64,000 bases of DNA from Polytrichum commune (GCA_950295325.1 OX485807.1:12117001-12181000); one strand, 5' to 3'; counted from the first letter of the stretch, positions 11,041-22,195 are shown. A program made the numbers and translations. The notes: generated by a model not told the origin, from the letters alone.

Positions 11041-11290
11041 TGTAATGCTGACATAGATGAGATCTATGGTTTATTCGGGTAAACGGAATCAAGATGTATG
11101 TGACGGCAGCTTGTGATTGATTACCTTCACAAGAGTTTTCACGATTGTCATAGCCAGGCATTAGAATTTAGGTGAGCGGTAATGGGTTAACCCTAACTTT
11201 ACCGTTTCAAAAATGAAAGAAACTCCCATATTCATGAAAACATTGGCTTTCTGTTGCATTTTCCTTAGGATTTGTTTCTCTTTGCAAGAA
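11040..11290 (+). repeat. Dispersed repeat family P, copy 1
   Basis: Shared with 21713-22010 in the same order: CTAGGGTCATTGTAATGC, GATTGATTACCTTCACAAGA, AGCCAGGCATTAGAATTTAG, GTGAGCGGTAATGGGTTAA and TTGTTTCTCTTTGCAAGAA. Class unknown. Confidence 0.55.
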
Positions 11291-11317
11291 GAATAAATCT
11301 TTGCTATAACCCCTCAC

Positions 11318-11460
11318 AACATTATTCAGATCCATAACAATGTTTTATAAGACTCACATTATTTAATGAAATATTCCTCACATTTAGTCTGAATGTGAAG
11401 AATACTTTGCAGAATACTGTCAATCCCACATAACACTATCATAGATTTGAATATTGTTAT
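11318..11460. repeat. Family I foldback MITE, copy 1
   Basis: Nearly the whole segment is one inverted repeat. AACATTATTCAGATCCATAA on the left pairs with the diverged ATAGATTTGAATATTGTTAT on the right, and the centre is TTTAGTCTGAA. It is more decayed than the copy at 33602-33742. Confidence 0.65.
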
Positions 11461-11924
11461 GCTCCTAAACATGTGGAAATTCTCTTATTTTATGGATTAT
11501 AGGTGCTCGAACTTTAGATGCTTGAAGAGTATGAGTAGGCTTGTGACATTGAACCTCCAAAACGTATATATAGGTCCCCGAAATGTTGGGTGTTGTTCAA
11601 TGAACTCATCAGTTCACCATAGATCTCGCCTCGAGTCAGGTGAATGCTGTGGAGGTTGCGGTGTTTTTGTTTTGTGGGGAAGTTATTTATTCGAGTCAGC
11701 TTATGCCTTATTCTGTGACTGTTTTGGAAGCCTGCTGGCACTGCAGTGGATAAAGAAGCCAATTAAAAAACAAGCAAGTACTAGCGCAATCAGTGCACTG
11801 GAAATGGAAATGGAAATGAGTCAGCGCTTGATTCCCGAGTTGCCTTCCACTCTCATCAGTGGGCCATGGCTATCAGAGCCCAACATTTTCCTTTCTAATT
11901 GCACCCATACCCAGACCATGCCCA
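11461..11924. other. Intergenic DNA with a chance long frame
   Basis: The 211-codon frame at 11447-12082 starts in a foldback element and ends in a CCCACCCATG minisatellite, giving a Thr/Pro/His-rich tail. I see no domain and no splice structure, so I do not call a gene. Confidence 0.5.
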
Positions 11925-12290
11925 TCAGCAGCGACCTATGCCCACCCATGCCCACCCATAGCATGACATGTGCGCACCCATGCCCACCCATGCCCACACA
12001 TAGCATGACATGTGCCCACCCATGCCCACCCATGCCCACCCATGATATTCAAATTGCGCCCATGTATTCAAAAATTATGTAATGTGTATTGTGTAATTGT
12101 GTAATTGTGCCCCACCCATGCCCACCCATGAACAATAATATCGCAGCTATGCCCACCCATGCCCACCCATGAACAATAATAGCGCAGCCATGCCCACCCA
12201 TGCCCGCCCATGAACAATAATATTGCACCCATGCCCACCCAAAACCCATGGGCATGGGTGGGTATGGGCATGGGTATGGGCGCCCAATGT
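11925..12290. repeat. CCCACCCATG minisatellite with terminal inversion
   Basis: Irregular tandem runs of CCCACCCATG and GCCCACCCAT are interspersed with two higher-order spacers, AGCATGACATGTG (twice) and AACAATAATATCGCAG (three variants). At the right end the unit flips to CATGGGCATGGGTGGG, so the array ends in a hairpin-forming inversion around 12247. The stacked minus-strand frames rich in GHGWAW are artefacts of the repeat. Confidence 0.85.
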
Positions 12291-12324
12291 AGGGCTCTGA
12301 TGGCTATTATGTAACACCCAAATT

Positions 12325-12640
12325 TCGGTGTTTAGTGTCACCAATAACTCTATTTGTCTTCCTCAACACTCATTGTAAACCACTTGTGTAGTGTCACCAA
12401 CACTAAATGTAAACCTCACATCAATTGTCGTTCCTTGTAAGGAAATTTGGGCAGTATGGATCTACAAAGCTGCAATTATGGTCGCTTACTATGCGATTTT
12501 TCATCCAAATTTGGATTGTCCGAGACAACGTTTCATTACAAACGATTCAAGGATGCAAAATGTACCCCACTTTTGTTTCAACAATTGGTGTGAATTGCAT
12601 CGAAATCTCGATGCCTTAAACCAGGCTTCGAGTGACATAG
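12325..12640 (+). repeat. Family B MITE-like repeat
   Basis: Starts GGTGTTTAGTGTCACCAATA and follows the B core (TTGTAAACCACTTGTGTAGT, TCGTTCCTTGTAAGGAA, GGTCGCTTACTATGCGATTT, AACGATTCAAGGATGCAAAA). The right end is lost or highly diverged. Confidence 0.55.
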
Positions 12641-13789
12641 GAAAAGGTGTGAGTGATGCAAGACAATCACCCGAGATTCTTATGCTTGTAGTGGTAGGAG
12701 GACAAAAGGGTGGAATGCTTGGAAGCCGGAGTTATCCACCATTATGGGCAAGTTTGCAAATTTTCTATTGTCATACAATGAATTTTCAATGACATAGGAT
12801 GAATTTCAAGTGACACAAGATAATTACCCAAGATTCATATGTTGGTACACCGTTTATGGTATGTAGTGTCACGTACACTATTTGCGAAGAGCCTAAAATA
12901 GATGCCTAGAGGTCTCAAAGTGTCGTGTCCGTAATTGCCAATACGACACTATTCGTCAACATAAGTAACTTTCCAAAGTGAAAATATTTACAACATGACA
13001 TTTGGCGTAGCACATTGGGATACTTGAGATGATAGTTCAACGTTTTGGTATGCAAGGGGGAGATCTAATTTCAGCATAATGATGCCAAGTGTCATGCGTT
13101 TACAATTTAGTATGCAAGAGGAAGACACCTTTAAGTAAATTAATGCCAAGTACCATTTGTGCGCACTTTTAGTCGATTTGTAGACCCTTGTGTAACAAAA
13201 GCATACACCTCACAACACTACCGAACGTACTCATGCCAAGATTTTAGCAAATACGCTTGAACGCAAAGCATCATGAGATGACACTAACGACGAAGTTGTT
13301 GATCAATAGTGTAACCTAGCATACGCCTGCAAAATAGGACACGTGGAACTATTACGCACGTGACACTAAATGCCATAAAATGGTGTAGTGGTAGGAGGGA
13401 AAAAAGAGCTAGGGGTTAAATCCTTGCTTGCTTAGTTGGCGGCGGGCGGGTGGGTTGGGAGTCGGGAGTAAAGTGAAGTGGCCCATCATAAAGGGCAACT
13501 TGGGTGACAAACATCATGGGTCTAGTCACCCTTGCGAGTGCCCAAGCTACCTAACTTAATTCCTATCCTACAAGGACACCTTTACGGTGCCCCATCACCC
13601 CACCTTTTTGATGGTCCTAAAAACCAACATGCTTGAAGCCATCATGGCACGAGAAAGGGAGGGAGGGGGCCGGCCGGCCCATGATGTGGACCATCGTGGT
13701 TATTAGCTTCTTCGGCCCCCACATTCTATCCATGTTTCAAGCTCAAGCTCCACGCGCCCAATTCGGTTTGCTTACTAGTTTCAATCGGG
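12641..13789. other. Intergenic DNA, nothing recognised
   Basis: I see a GGGCGGGTGGG-type GC-rich patch near 13440 and otherwise no gene, RNA or shared repeat. Confidence 0.4.
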
Positions 13790-14135
13790 CATTTACATTT
13801 TGAGTGGTATGTGGTTTGGTGTGGATCCAAGAACTAATACCAAGAACACATGTGTTCCAAAGAGACATGATTGAGTGTTCAAAATATGGTAACCATTCTA
13901 GACTCAATAATGACCATAATTTGGGGGGGGGGGATTACATGTACAACCGTTTAATGAATACGAGAGAGTCTTCACTTTGAAAATGAATAAGATATCCATG
14001 CGAGCTCTGAAAATGATGAGGAAAGTGACTACAACTTCGATTTGGGTTTGCTAACCATCTCATACAAATTGCATGGTTCGTATCTTAAGAGAAGTGGGTT
14101 ATTTGTGGGGAAAAGTAACCATTTAAGACCCATCT
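13790..14135 (+). repeat. R1 family copy
   Basis: Contains the R1 landmarks in order: GAGTGGTATGTGGTTTGGTG, ACACATGTGTTCCAAAGAGA, CATTCTAGACTCAATAATGA, an eleven-residue G-run (13923-13933), TCTTCACTTTGAAAATGAAT, GAGCTCTGAAAATGATGAGG and TATCTTAAGAGAAGTGGG. The right terminal GACCCATCTACG is near 14130. Confidence 0.7.
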
Positions 14136-14520
14136 ACGTTAGGCCTACGATTCGGCTACCGAGGAACTTGTGGAAATATCCGCACTCGCCCCCCCCCCCC
14201 ACCCAATCCGTTCGTAAACCAAAGCGGCCGTGTGTAGCTAGCTAGCTAGCACTTTTGGATTATGATACCACCCGAGTGGAATCTATTTGGGTGTCCTTCC
14301 CGAGAGGGAAGAGGGGCCATGGTATAATAAATTTCTCGCCTCATGTGGCGGCCCCCGCCCCCATGACGAGGAGGAAACTTGACTTAGGAACGACATATGT
14401 AGCGGGTTGAATCTAGTAGGTGATGGATGATGGAGTGGACCCACAACATCTCACTCGGGGAGCATATTCCACATCCTTTAGAGTGGTGTGCTCCACAAAG
14501 GACACGAATTTGCACACTAA
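14136..14520. other. Intergenic DNA with a short dispersed word
   Basis: Contains a C-run at 14188-14199 and, at about 14440-14500, the phrase CCCACAACATCTCAC with CCACATCCTTTAGAGTGGT. That phrase recurs at 16965 and 19988 (family M, function unknown). Confidence 0.45.
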
Positions 14521-14983
14521 CGGCATGTTTACACTAAAGGCAGCAAGCCATGGCTCTTAAAAGACCTACTTGCCCTGCCTTTTCGATGAGACCACTGAGA
14601 AGTCCATGGATTACAATCCAAAGTCTTTTGGACGTGATGAACCCCGTAGTGTAAACCCAAATGAGATCATGAAAAAAGACCTCGCAATCTTTTGATTAGA
14701 TATGAGAATGCATCACGGAGGAGAGAAAGAAAGGATGTGTTTGTAGCTTTGTTTGTGTATTGGTGTTTGTGTATGTCCTGAGAAAAATTCCCATATGAAC
14801 TTGACCAATATAATCCATACTTGTTATGTGGGGTTTCATATGGATATTTCATCCACCAAAAATAACGTGGGGTCCAAAATTACCCTTGTAATACCCTAAA
14901 GGGGGCCATGTGACACTCTCAATCAATACGGATTCAAGGTTTCTCAAAAGCCATGGTGTAATGGCTTTTGTGTAAACATGCCC
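14521..14983. mobile_element. Tourist-like MITE (TGTTTACAC type)
   Basis: The left end CGGCATGTTTACACTAAAGG and the right end GTGTAAACATGCCC are inverted over 13-14 bp. TAA precedes the left end, but the right flank is AAA, so the target duplication is imperfect. The TGTTTACAC end is shared in type with 36904-37277 and 6251-7151. No transposase frame. Confidence 0.6.
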
Positions 14984-14985
14984 AA

Positions 14986-16215
14986 AGGTAGATGTGTCTT
15001 GATTGGTTACTTGTTCCGACCAACCCACTTCTCTTAGGATTTGAAATATGTGACCAGTACAAGTTGGTTAGTGAATCCAAATCAAGGCTATAGCCATTTT
15101 TCTCATATATTTTTGAAGCTCATCTGAACATCTTTGTCATTATCAAAGTGAAGATTCTTGTGCTCATTAAATGGTCATGTAGGTCCCCTCCTAATTATGT
15201 GGAGTAGATATCAAGCCTAGAATGATTGCCATAATTCTATCACACAATTCAATCTCTTTTAAACACATGTCTCTTTAGTTTCCTTTCTTGGAGCCACACC
15301 AAATCACATACCAATCAAATATTGGTGTCCAATTAAGATAAGCAACCAAATTAGGCATGTCTACCCCAATAGTATGTGCATGTATATATAATTACAAGGT
15401 AATAAGGACTTAAGGAATATGGGTCTTGAATGGTTACTTTTTTCCAACTAGCTCACTTATCCGAGGATATGAAACACGCAATTAAAACAAGATGATCAGC
15501 AAATCTAAATCGAGGCGAAAGACACTTTCCTCGTGATTTTTAGAATTTGTATGAATATCTCATTTCATTTTCAAAGTGAATAGCCTTTGACTCACTAAAT
15601 GGTCATATAAGTCACCCCCCCCCCAACCCCCCAGTATGTTGACTATTGAGCCTAGAATGGTCACCATATCTCAAATACGCAATCCAATGTCTTGTAAACA
15701 CATATTATTTTGGTATATGTTTTGGGAGTCACACCAAACCATATGGCACTCAAACAATGGTACACTTATAGGAAAAATAATTGAATACAAGTTGTCTACC
15801 TTAAACAAGCACATTTTGTTGTGCACCTACTTACTGCATGATATGAAACATGCAATAAGTGTGATATGATTAGCAAAATCCTTATTGTGTTCTTAGCCGT
15901 TTCCCTTATAATTTATGGAGCTCATATGGATGTTTTATTCATTTGCAAAGTGAAGATTATTTTCTTTGCCAAAGGATCCTATATATTTTTATCCAAATAT
16001 GCTGGCTATCAAGCTTAGAACAATTGACAAATTTTAGCATGTAATCCAAACTTTTTTACACACACGTTTTTTTGTTTTTTTTCCCTCAATTTTTGAAAAT
16101 CTTCATTCAACTTAGTTCACACTTAGATAGATCCATGTCTAACCCACACACCCACTCAACTATAGGTTTTCATTTAAGATGAGTAACCGAATTAGGTACA
16201 CTTACCTCACTTGCA
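14986..16215 (-). repeat. Three head-to-tail R1 copies
   Basis: Copies occupy about 14986-15365, 15395-15805 and 15805-16215, all on the minus strand. Each runs from a GGTAGA(T/C)-type end through CCACTTCTC, GCAAATC, CATATG, AAGTGAA, AATGGTCAT, the C-run (15615-15625 in the second copy), CATGTCT/ACATAT, ACCAAA and back to CTACC. The ends of the first copy (GGTAGATGTGTCTTGATTGG and the complement of GGTAGACATGCCTAATTTGG) form imperfect TIRs of about 28 bp. They define R1 as MITE-like. Confidence 0.7.
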
Positions 16216-16330
16216 TAATTTTCCTTTCGTATTGGCCAAGGCTTCATGGCAACCATGCAAGTTGAAGATGAAAATGTTGGTAAGTGCATGTTTAACATGC
16301 TCCATGAGACATGAAACTTGCACAATAGTA

Positions 16331-16537
16331 CTCCCTTTGTCCCAAATTGATTGTCCTACCCCCCAAAGTTTTATGTTCCAAAAAGATCAAATATTTATTG
16401 ATTTTGTTGATATAAAAATTGTTTGGCACACCAAATTATTTGGCAAATTTTTCTGCATCAACAAAATCAAGAAACATTTGATATTTTTGAGACATAAAAC
16501 TCCAGGGGGGTAGGATAATCACGTTGGGCGGGGGGAG
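16331..16537. mobile_element. Stowaway-like MITE
   Basis: CTCCCTTTGTCCCAAATTGA at the left and a GGGGGAG right end lie between TA dinucleotides (16329-16330 and 16538-16539). The interior folds on itself: TCAAATATTTATTGATTTTG with CAAAATCAAGAAACATTTGA. A CTCCCTCCGTCCC-type end with TA duplication is the classic plant Stowaway (Tc1/mariner) signature. 207 bp, non-autonomous. Confidence 0.8.
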
Positions 16538-16560
16538 TATGACAAATTCAGCATAGCATA

Positions 16561-16605
16561 GTTTTTTTTTTGGGGGGGGGGGGGGGGGGAGGGGGGCGTG
16601 TTTAA
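16561..16605. repeat. T9 then G-run with one A
   Basis: Nine T residues, eighteen G residues, an A and six more G residues. It could form G-quadruplex structures and the assembled length is probably unreliable. Confidence 0.8.
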
Positions 16606-16709
16606 CTTAGCTGAAGGTGAGAATGGGGTGAACCATGGTGGAACCTCACCTAGCTTGGAAATATTTTGTCTTAGTAGAATTCACCTTCAAATGCCCAATT
16701 TAAGCTACA

Positions 16710-16930
16710 CTAGTTATCCCATTTAGTGCATGTTACTTATTGGAATTACACGATGCAATAACGTCTTACTTAGGAGTCCAATTGTTACTAATGAAAATTC
16801 AATAGATTGTTAGGACATAGTAGAACCTAAATAACTTTGCTTGGTAAAATATTATTTTCTCATTAAAAAGTTATAGCATTGTGTAACTCCGAATAGTAAC
16901 ATGTAGTGATTGGGATAATCAGTGTAGCAG
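16710..16930 (+). repeat. Family F MITE-like repeat, copy 2
   Basis: CATGTTACTTATTGGAATTA at the left and GTAACTCCGAATAGTAACAT at the right are inverted, with GTTATAGCATTGTG between, as in the copies at 3975, 29030 and 56150. Confidence 0.6.
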
Positions 16931-17380
16931 AAAAGGAGGAATAGAAAGTTTTGGATGTGCTAAGGATTGGGCCCACAACATCTCACGTGGGAGGCATGTT
17001 CCACATCCTTGGATAGTGGCGTGTGGGTACGTGTATAACATTCCATGAAGACATGAAATTGCATGCTCGAGTGTATGCTATGCTATATTGCATTGGCTAG
17101 GGGCTACCAATGCTAAGGAGTGCTAGGGAAACATAGCATTACTAAACAACTAGATGATGGTCTTTTTCAAATCAAAGAGGATGTGGTTTTTAAAAATTGA
17201 TAAACTATAGATGCTTCTCGAGAACTTTATAATACACAACATGAGTGCTCTTTGTAAATGGGGAATCCTAGAATGAAAGGCGAATTATGCTTGCTTGATA
17301 TTTGGTCCTATGGAATACATCCAAGGAGCTAGGTAATGTTATGGAGGTGTTGACTCAATTGTTGTTAATTCTTGGTTGGA
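16931..17380. other. Intergenic DNA with family M phrase
   Basis: About 16965-17050 repeats the phrase CCCACAACATCTCAC, TTCCACATCCTT and AACATTCCATGAAGACATG that also occurs near 14440 and 19988. Otherwise nothing is recognised. Confidence 0.4.
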
Positions 17381-17592
17381 CGGCCACCCTGGGAGGTGCA
17401 CCTTTCATAACACGTATGAGTACACGTGAGTGCAGAAAAAGGGTATCAATTTGAACTTTTCCGTATTGTGTATACATATGCTACATAATTTATAACGTGT
17501 AGTAATGTACTTGTATGGAGAACCTCTAGAAAATATACAACATTTGTACTTGTATGGTAGGGTCACTTATTGCAGCTCATTAATTTGGAAGT

Positions 17593-17775
17593 ATGAAGGA
17601 GGACGAGGAGTGTGATTATGATCACACATTGATTGATGATTCTAGTGCACAAGGTGGTGGCAAGGAAGATTGCAATGTTGGACAAAAGAATTTAACCATG
17701 TGCAAGGTTGAAGGATGTTGTCATAGAGATGGGATTCTTGGGGAGGTGACTATCAAAAACTTAGAAATTACATGA
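17593..17775 (+). CDS. Possible coding remnant, unrecognised
   Basis: A 60-codon frame begins ATGAAGGAGGACGAGGAG. The product starts MKEDEECDYDH, is acidic and Cys-containing, with two C-rich spots (TMCKVEGCCHRD). Its base composition is more balanced than the surrounding AT-rich DNA. A possible splice donor (GAG before GTGACTATC) lies near the end, so it might be one exon of a split gene. I do not recognise it and cannot exclude chance. It lies inside the candidate element 17381-19148 and could be a transposon or captured-gene fragment. Confidence 0.3.
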   Translation: MKEDEECDYDHTLIDDSSAQGGGKEDCNVGQKNLTMCKVEGCCHRDGILGEVTIKNLEIT

Positions 17776-18548
17776 GATTAAAAAATAGGATTAATTTAAT
17801 TCGTTGAGGGTAAAAATTATAATTCCGTTAGATCTACCATAGCATTGGAAATATGTCCCCTACATGATTATATGTAAAATAGGGTGGTGAATAATTCCTC
17901 CATTTTAGTAATTAGTAGAAAAAAAACAAGGTTATAGATATTGGATCCCCCTAAAAGTGTGTAGTAGGTTCAATACAATAACTATGGATTCTATATTTAG
18001 TTTTATTGTATTTGAATGCAATTTTTTTTTTGGGGAGTAGGTAGTTGTGCAAAATTCTATGTCTTGTCACAACTGAGTGTAATTCTTGTTTTGTTCTATC
18101 CGTGTTTACAACTTGTCTATGTTAGCTTGTATATTTTGTTATCTTCATGTTTATTGGTGACCCTTTAACTAGTACCCAAATGCTATTGGTTTGAATGGTA
18201 CTTTGAATGGTTTAGGATTGGTATATAACTAATTGAAACCAATTGAATGACAAGATGGATGGTATTGAATGTTTGTTTCTCACATAGGCGATTTTGCAAT
18301 GCTATAGTATTCCATCCACTATTTGGTACTTGTACGATTTATATAAAAAAAAATGGTGCCAAAAATTAGCCTCCCTAAATAATTACACATAAATATAGGG
18401 TGCTAAAAAATACGTCAAAGTAGCTTTATATCTACAAATAGGGCGGGGAAAATATTGAGAGGTGCATAAATATCCCCCCATTAAATACCCCATTATCACA
18501 CGTGGTTACAAAACGTAAGGGGGTGTGATTGCCCCAAGACGGGATTGA

Positions 18549-18689
18549 TGCAGTTGCAGGTTGAAAATGATTTACAAGAAGATGTGGAGTTGCAAAGTGA
18601 ACTTCAACATGCCTTGGATGTTCTAATTGATGAACGTGAAAATGTTGTTATGTCCTTCCAATCTAATGTAAAGTCCATTGTGGCTTGAT
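18549..18689 (+). CDS. Possible coding remnant, acidic coiled-coil-like
   Basis: A frame starting ATGCAGTTGCAGGTTGAAAA encodes about 46 residues, beginning MQLQVENDLQEDVELQSEL with heptad-like leucines and no Pro or Gly, then a stop. A second open stretch, 18706-18894, follows in a different register and encodes a Trp/Tyr-containing peptide ending ELHPWDENLLNEFINE. Together they look like decayed exons of one gene inside the candidate element. Family unknown. Confidence 0.3.
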
Positions 18690-19564
18690 GGATTGTCCAT
18701 GAAACATGGAGAGTGGTGTATGTTGGTATAAAACAAGAACCAATAATAAATGGACTTATGATCTTATGGATCATTTGAAGGTAGATTTAAAAACAATAAT
18801 TACATTAGCTTTTATGACATATATTGTAAACTTAGATGCTTATGAGTTACATCCGTGGGATGAAAATCTCCTCAACGAATTTATCAATGAATAATAGGGT
18901 TTTACATTATACACATGGTAGGGGTTCATTATTATTCATAAGTATATTTGTTTACTTATGTTAATGACTATGTAACAATGTTTTTTTTTTACATATACAT
19001 ATTGTCACTTGTATTTTATCACTAAAATTGTATGTGTATTGCTTGATTTTATGGAAAAAAAAATGTATACATGGGATTTTTTGAGTATATTGTGAATGCA
19101 TGTGGTTCTTGAATTTTAACGAAAAGGTGCACCCCCTGGGGCGCCCATATTGCCATTAACTTAAACTCTTTTTTTTTTTTTTTTTTTTGGTTTGTTTGTT
19201 TGGTTGGCATGGATTGCCAAAAAGCCTTATCATCCTTAGTTCAACACATAAGTAGTCTAGCTAAATCCGCAAAGTATTGATCTACTACAAAACTTTTAGT
19301 TTCAACGCATAACTAGTTTAGTTAAGTTTAAGTCCTCGCACGGACCATTAGGGAGAAAGCTACAAGACGAGGTCGGTTGTGTTATCCTTAGCTAGGTGTG
19401 GCCACAAAACTTTGAGCTAACTAGTCCTTAACCATCAATGTAGCAATAGGCTTAGATAGTCAACCAAGGATTCCAACCACATTATAGTAGAGGCGCCTAT
19501 TCTTGATTAGGATCCCATCGGCAATCTAAAGGGTCCCATAATTTCAATAAAGTTGGGAGTGAAT

Positions 19565-19860
19565 TTCGATCAGGCCGGAACCATATAGTGCCATGGCAAA
19601 TGTATGGTTTTGAGTGAGGAGGAGTGAGCGGGTATGGCAGACTCTAGACATTAGTAATATGGTTAGGCCAACATTTGGCTTTAAAAATTCATAATAATTT
19701 CAATTTGCAGAATAAAATCACCGGAAAAAATGCAATCCTCTTGATTTCTATCTTCCTACACATGGAAAAATTTGCACCGTCTCATACTTCTCCGGATTTA
19801 GCAGAGAATCTCTTAAATGATCAGTTATGGGTGCCCCTACTCTAGTTGAAGGTGAAAACA
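19565..19860 (-). repeat. Dispersed repeat family K, copy 3
   Basis: The complement carries GGAGAAGTATGAGACGGTGC, TAGAAATCAAGAGGATTGCA, TTGGCCTAACCATATTACTA and CACTCAAAACCATACA in the same order as copies 1 and 2. Confidence 0.55.
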
Positions 19861-20555
19861 TCAAGAACATCTTCCATCTTGGGGGGTTTAGTTTATAGGA
19901 GATTTGACTTGGAATTAGCGTTAGAAACCCTATATAAGTGTAGGATAAAAAGAAAAATAGTGTGTTTAGTGATGTGGTATGGATAAAACCCACAACATCT
20001 CACTTCGAAGGACATGTTTCATATCCTTTGGAGTGATTCATATTTAACATGCTCCAAGATGGAATAACACAAGTATTTGCATACCATAGGTTTCCATTCA
20101 TATTGACCATAGGATTTGTTGACAACCATGTACACACGTAAGGTCTATTAAGGGGTTATTTAGACCTCAAGTAGGACCTTCGTTTGGAACTCAAGAATGG
20201 ACTCAAGCTTAATGATCGGTTCCTCCAACTAGGAGGACTAACTTCTTGAGTAGGGAGCACCAAAATTTGATGGGAGAGTGAAGCCACACCAATGCCATTT
20301 TTCATTTACTTTAATTTTTCATTTTCCTATCTTGGACCCAAACCCAAGTGTGAACTCCTTGGGTCCAAAATTGTGCTCTTAACCGATAAGATCACTAAAA
20401 ATGGAGTTTCTTTGGTATGCAACCCTAATGTAAACTATGTTTTTAAGGTAAATGTGCTTAATTTGGTTCTTGGTCAACTTAACATAACACCTTCATTGAG
20501 TGCTCTGGTATCTAAAAGACATAGGTACATGTGGTATCAAAACACATATCACATA
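19861..20555. other. Intergenic DNA with family M phrase
   Basis: About 19980-20070 carries CCCACAACATCTCACTTC and CATATCCTTTGGAGTG, as at 14440 and 16965. The rest is unassigned. The 90-codon frame at 20292-20564 shows no domain. Confidence 0.4.
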
Positions 20556-21330
20556 TGTGGTTAGGCGAAGCTTCAAGAACAAATACCAAAAAGAGGTGTA
20601 TTGAAACGAGACTAGTGTACTTGCTCAAAACATGATAACTATTATGAAGTCAACAACCAACATAAGTAGAGGGTCAAGCATGACCATTTAATAAGCACGG
20701 TAATCTTTACTTTGATACTTCATAGAGCATTCATATAAGCTCCAAAAACGATGAGGAGAGTGGTGACAACCTTGATTTGGATTTGTTAACTATCCCATAC
20801 TAAGTTAAGGTAGAAATACCATGAACCGTGAAAATAAGGTGATCCACATTGAAGATATGGTCTTACAATCATTAAATTTTTTTCCAAGATACAAGAGAAG
20901 GATTCATGAAGAATGCAAGTTTGTTTCATATTATTATTCCTTGTTAAAAAAATCTACGATTTCTCAAAGTGGAAAGTTTGTCAAACCCCCTACTCGTTCA
21001 TTAGATTCTCCTTAAACTGAACACGGTAATGCTCATTTCCACACAGAACATCACCTAAACCAGTCAACTCACGAGTACATTAAACTGTAATCAATGGTAG
21101 TGAAACACGACTAAGTTCATCTACACTAATTGTACACACATATCAAGATGCCAGCCTCGCAATTATCGGTTTTAGAATTGACACTTCACTATTATGACGG
21201 AAGTCTACTGCACGGGTAGAGGGTAGTTCACAGTTTGTGGTATTTCTACCTTTAATTGCAGCGCGTTCCATATCCTAAGAGAAAAGTAAAGTGGGCTAGT
21301 TTGAAAGGGGGGGTTTTAAGTATTTAAAAC
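20556..21330 (+). repeat. R1 family copy, interrupted by family E
   Basis: R1 words (AAGAACAAATACCAAAAAGA, GATTTGGATTTGTTAACTAT, CCCATACTAA) stop at 20807 and resume at 21252 (TTCCATATCCTAAGAG, AGTGGGCTAG). Joining the flanks recreates the R1 consensus, which marks the inserted element. Confidence 0.65.
20808..21251. mobile_element. Family E MITE with TTA target duplication
   Basis: AGGTAGAAATACCATGAACC at the left and TGGTATTTCTACCT at the right are inverted. TTA flanks both sides (20805-20807 and 21252-21254). The 444 bp element is non-autonomous, and its size and TTA duplication suggest a PIF/Harbinger relationship. A second, larger copy is at 36780-37587. Confidence 0.75.
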
Positions 21331-21712
21331 CGATCTTAACGTTATGAGATTAGGCCTCTAGTGGTTTGTTTTGTGTGTATGTTGCCCGGATTTGTTGCAC
21401 TTTGGGTGGGCCATGATTTTTCAACTTTCGGGGACGGATGGAAGTTAAGTGGCCACCAAACCCCACTGGCACTTGCTGGCCCAAAGGGTACTAATATACA
21501 ATAACATATTCCTATAGTGGCCTAGATTCGGGCAATAGTACTCTAGAGTTGTTGGGTGTTTGTTAGGCAACAGCACCACCGCATATATAATATATAATGT
21601 GCAGTAGTAGTTCAAGTTTGTGACGAAAAATCCAAACATAAACCTGACAATATCCACCACACCATTTATGGTATTTAACGTCGAGGCATGCATAGCCGAC
21701 CATGTCCATTTA
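21331..21712. other. Intergenic DNA, nothing recognised
   Basis: The minus-strand 82-codon frame at 21445-21693 has no domain or splice context. Confidence 0.4.
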
Positions 21713-22010
21713 ACCGTCCACTAGGGTTGTGTAATGCCGACGCAGACGCATGAGATATGTGTTATGTAGGTGAACGGAGTGAAGGGAATGCGTGGTTGAT
21801 TACCCTCATGAGAGTTCTGACAACTGTCACAGCCAAGCATTAGGGTTCAGGTGAGCGGTTATGGGTTAATCTATAGATCGATCATGTGTTACCCTTGTAA
21901 CTTTACCGCTTTGGAATTTGTAGCAATTTTCGTATTTGTGCAAAAGAAAATCTGATTTTTCTTTTGGCACTCTCCATACAATTTGTTTCTCTTTGCAAGA
22001 AAAAGAGTTC
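21713..22010 (+). repeat. Dispersed repeat family P, copy 2
   Basis: It follows 11040-11290 closely in order: CACTAGGGTTGTGTAATGCC, TTGATTACCCTCATGAGAGT, AAGCATTAGGGTTCAGGTGA, GCGGTTATGGGTTAA and TTGTTTCTCTTTGCAAGAA. Confidence 0.55.
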
Positions 22011-22084
22011 CCACTATTACTCCTCCTAAATAGATGCAAACTTTGTTATAGTATCGGTTATAGATGCCTCAACCTTAGAAGATT

Positions 22085-22195
22085 ATTTATGGTCTGTTCA
22101 CATTTAGTGTCGGTGACACTACACGGGCGGTTAACAATTAGTATTGAGCAAGCCAAATAGAATTGGTGACACTAAATGCAATATTTAGTGTATTT
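22085..22195 (-). repeat. Family B terminal fragment
   Basis: The complement reads CACTAAATATTGCATTTAGT, GTCACCAATTCTATTTG, CTCAATACTAATTG and TAGTGTCACCGACACTAAAT, the first ~110 bp of family B. Confidence 0.6.

Larger units (their letters stand above)
17381..19148. mobile_element. Candidate ~1.8 kb element with degenerate TIRs
   Basis: GGCCACCCTGGGAGGTGCAC then CTTT at the left matches the complement of the right end, GGGCGCCCCAGGGGGTGCAC then CTTTT, at about 19 of 24 positions. Between them lie two open stretches with coding-like composition on the plus strand and no matches to the MITE families. I could not find a convincing target duplication, so the class and exact limits are uncertain. 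Confidence 0.4.

Noticed and set aside
11447-12082. 211-codon frame with Thr/Pro/His-rich tail
   Set aside because: Composed of a foldback element, spacer and minisatellite; the tail peptide is just the CCCACCCATG repeat translated.
14986-16215. CRISPR-like array of regularly spaced repeats
   Set aside because: Units are ~410 bp whole MITEs, not short repeats with unique spacers, and the genome is eukaryotic.
17593-18895. A confident two- or three-exon gene
   Set aside because: The blocks look coding-like, but frames, donors and acceptors do not join cleanly and no family is recognised, so they are listed only as low-confidence remnants.
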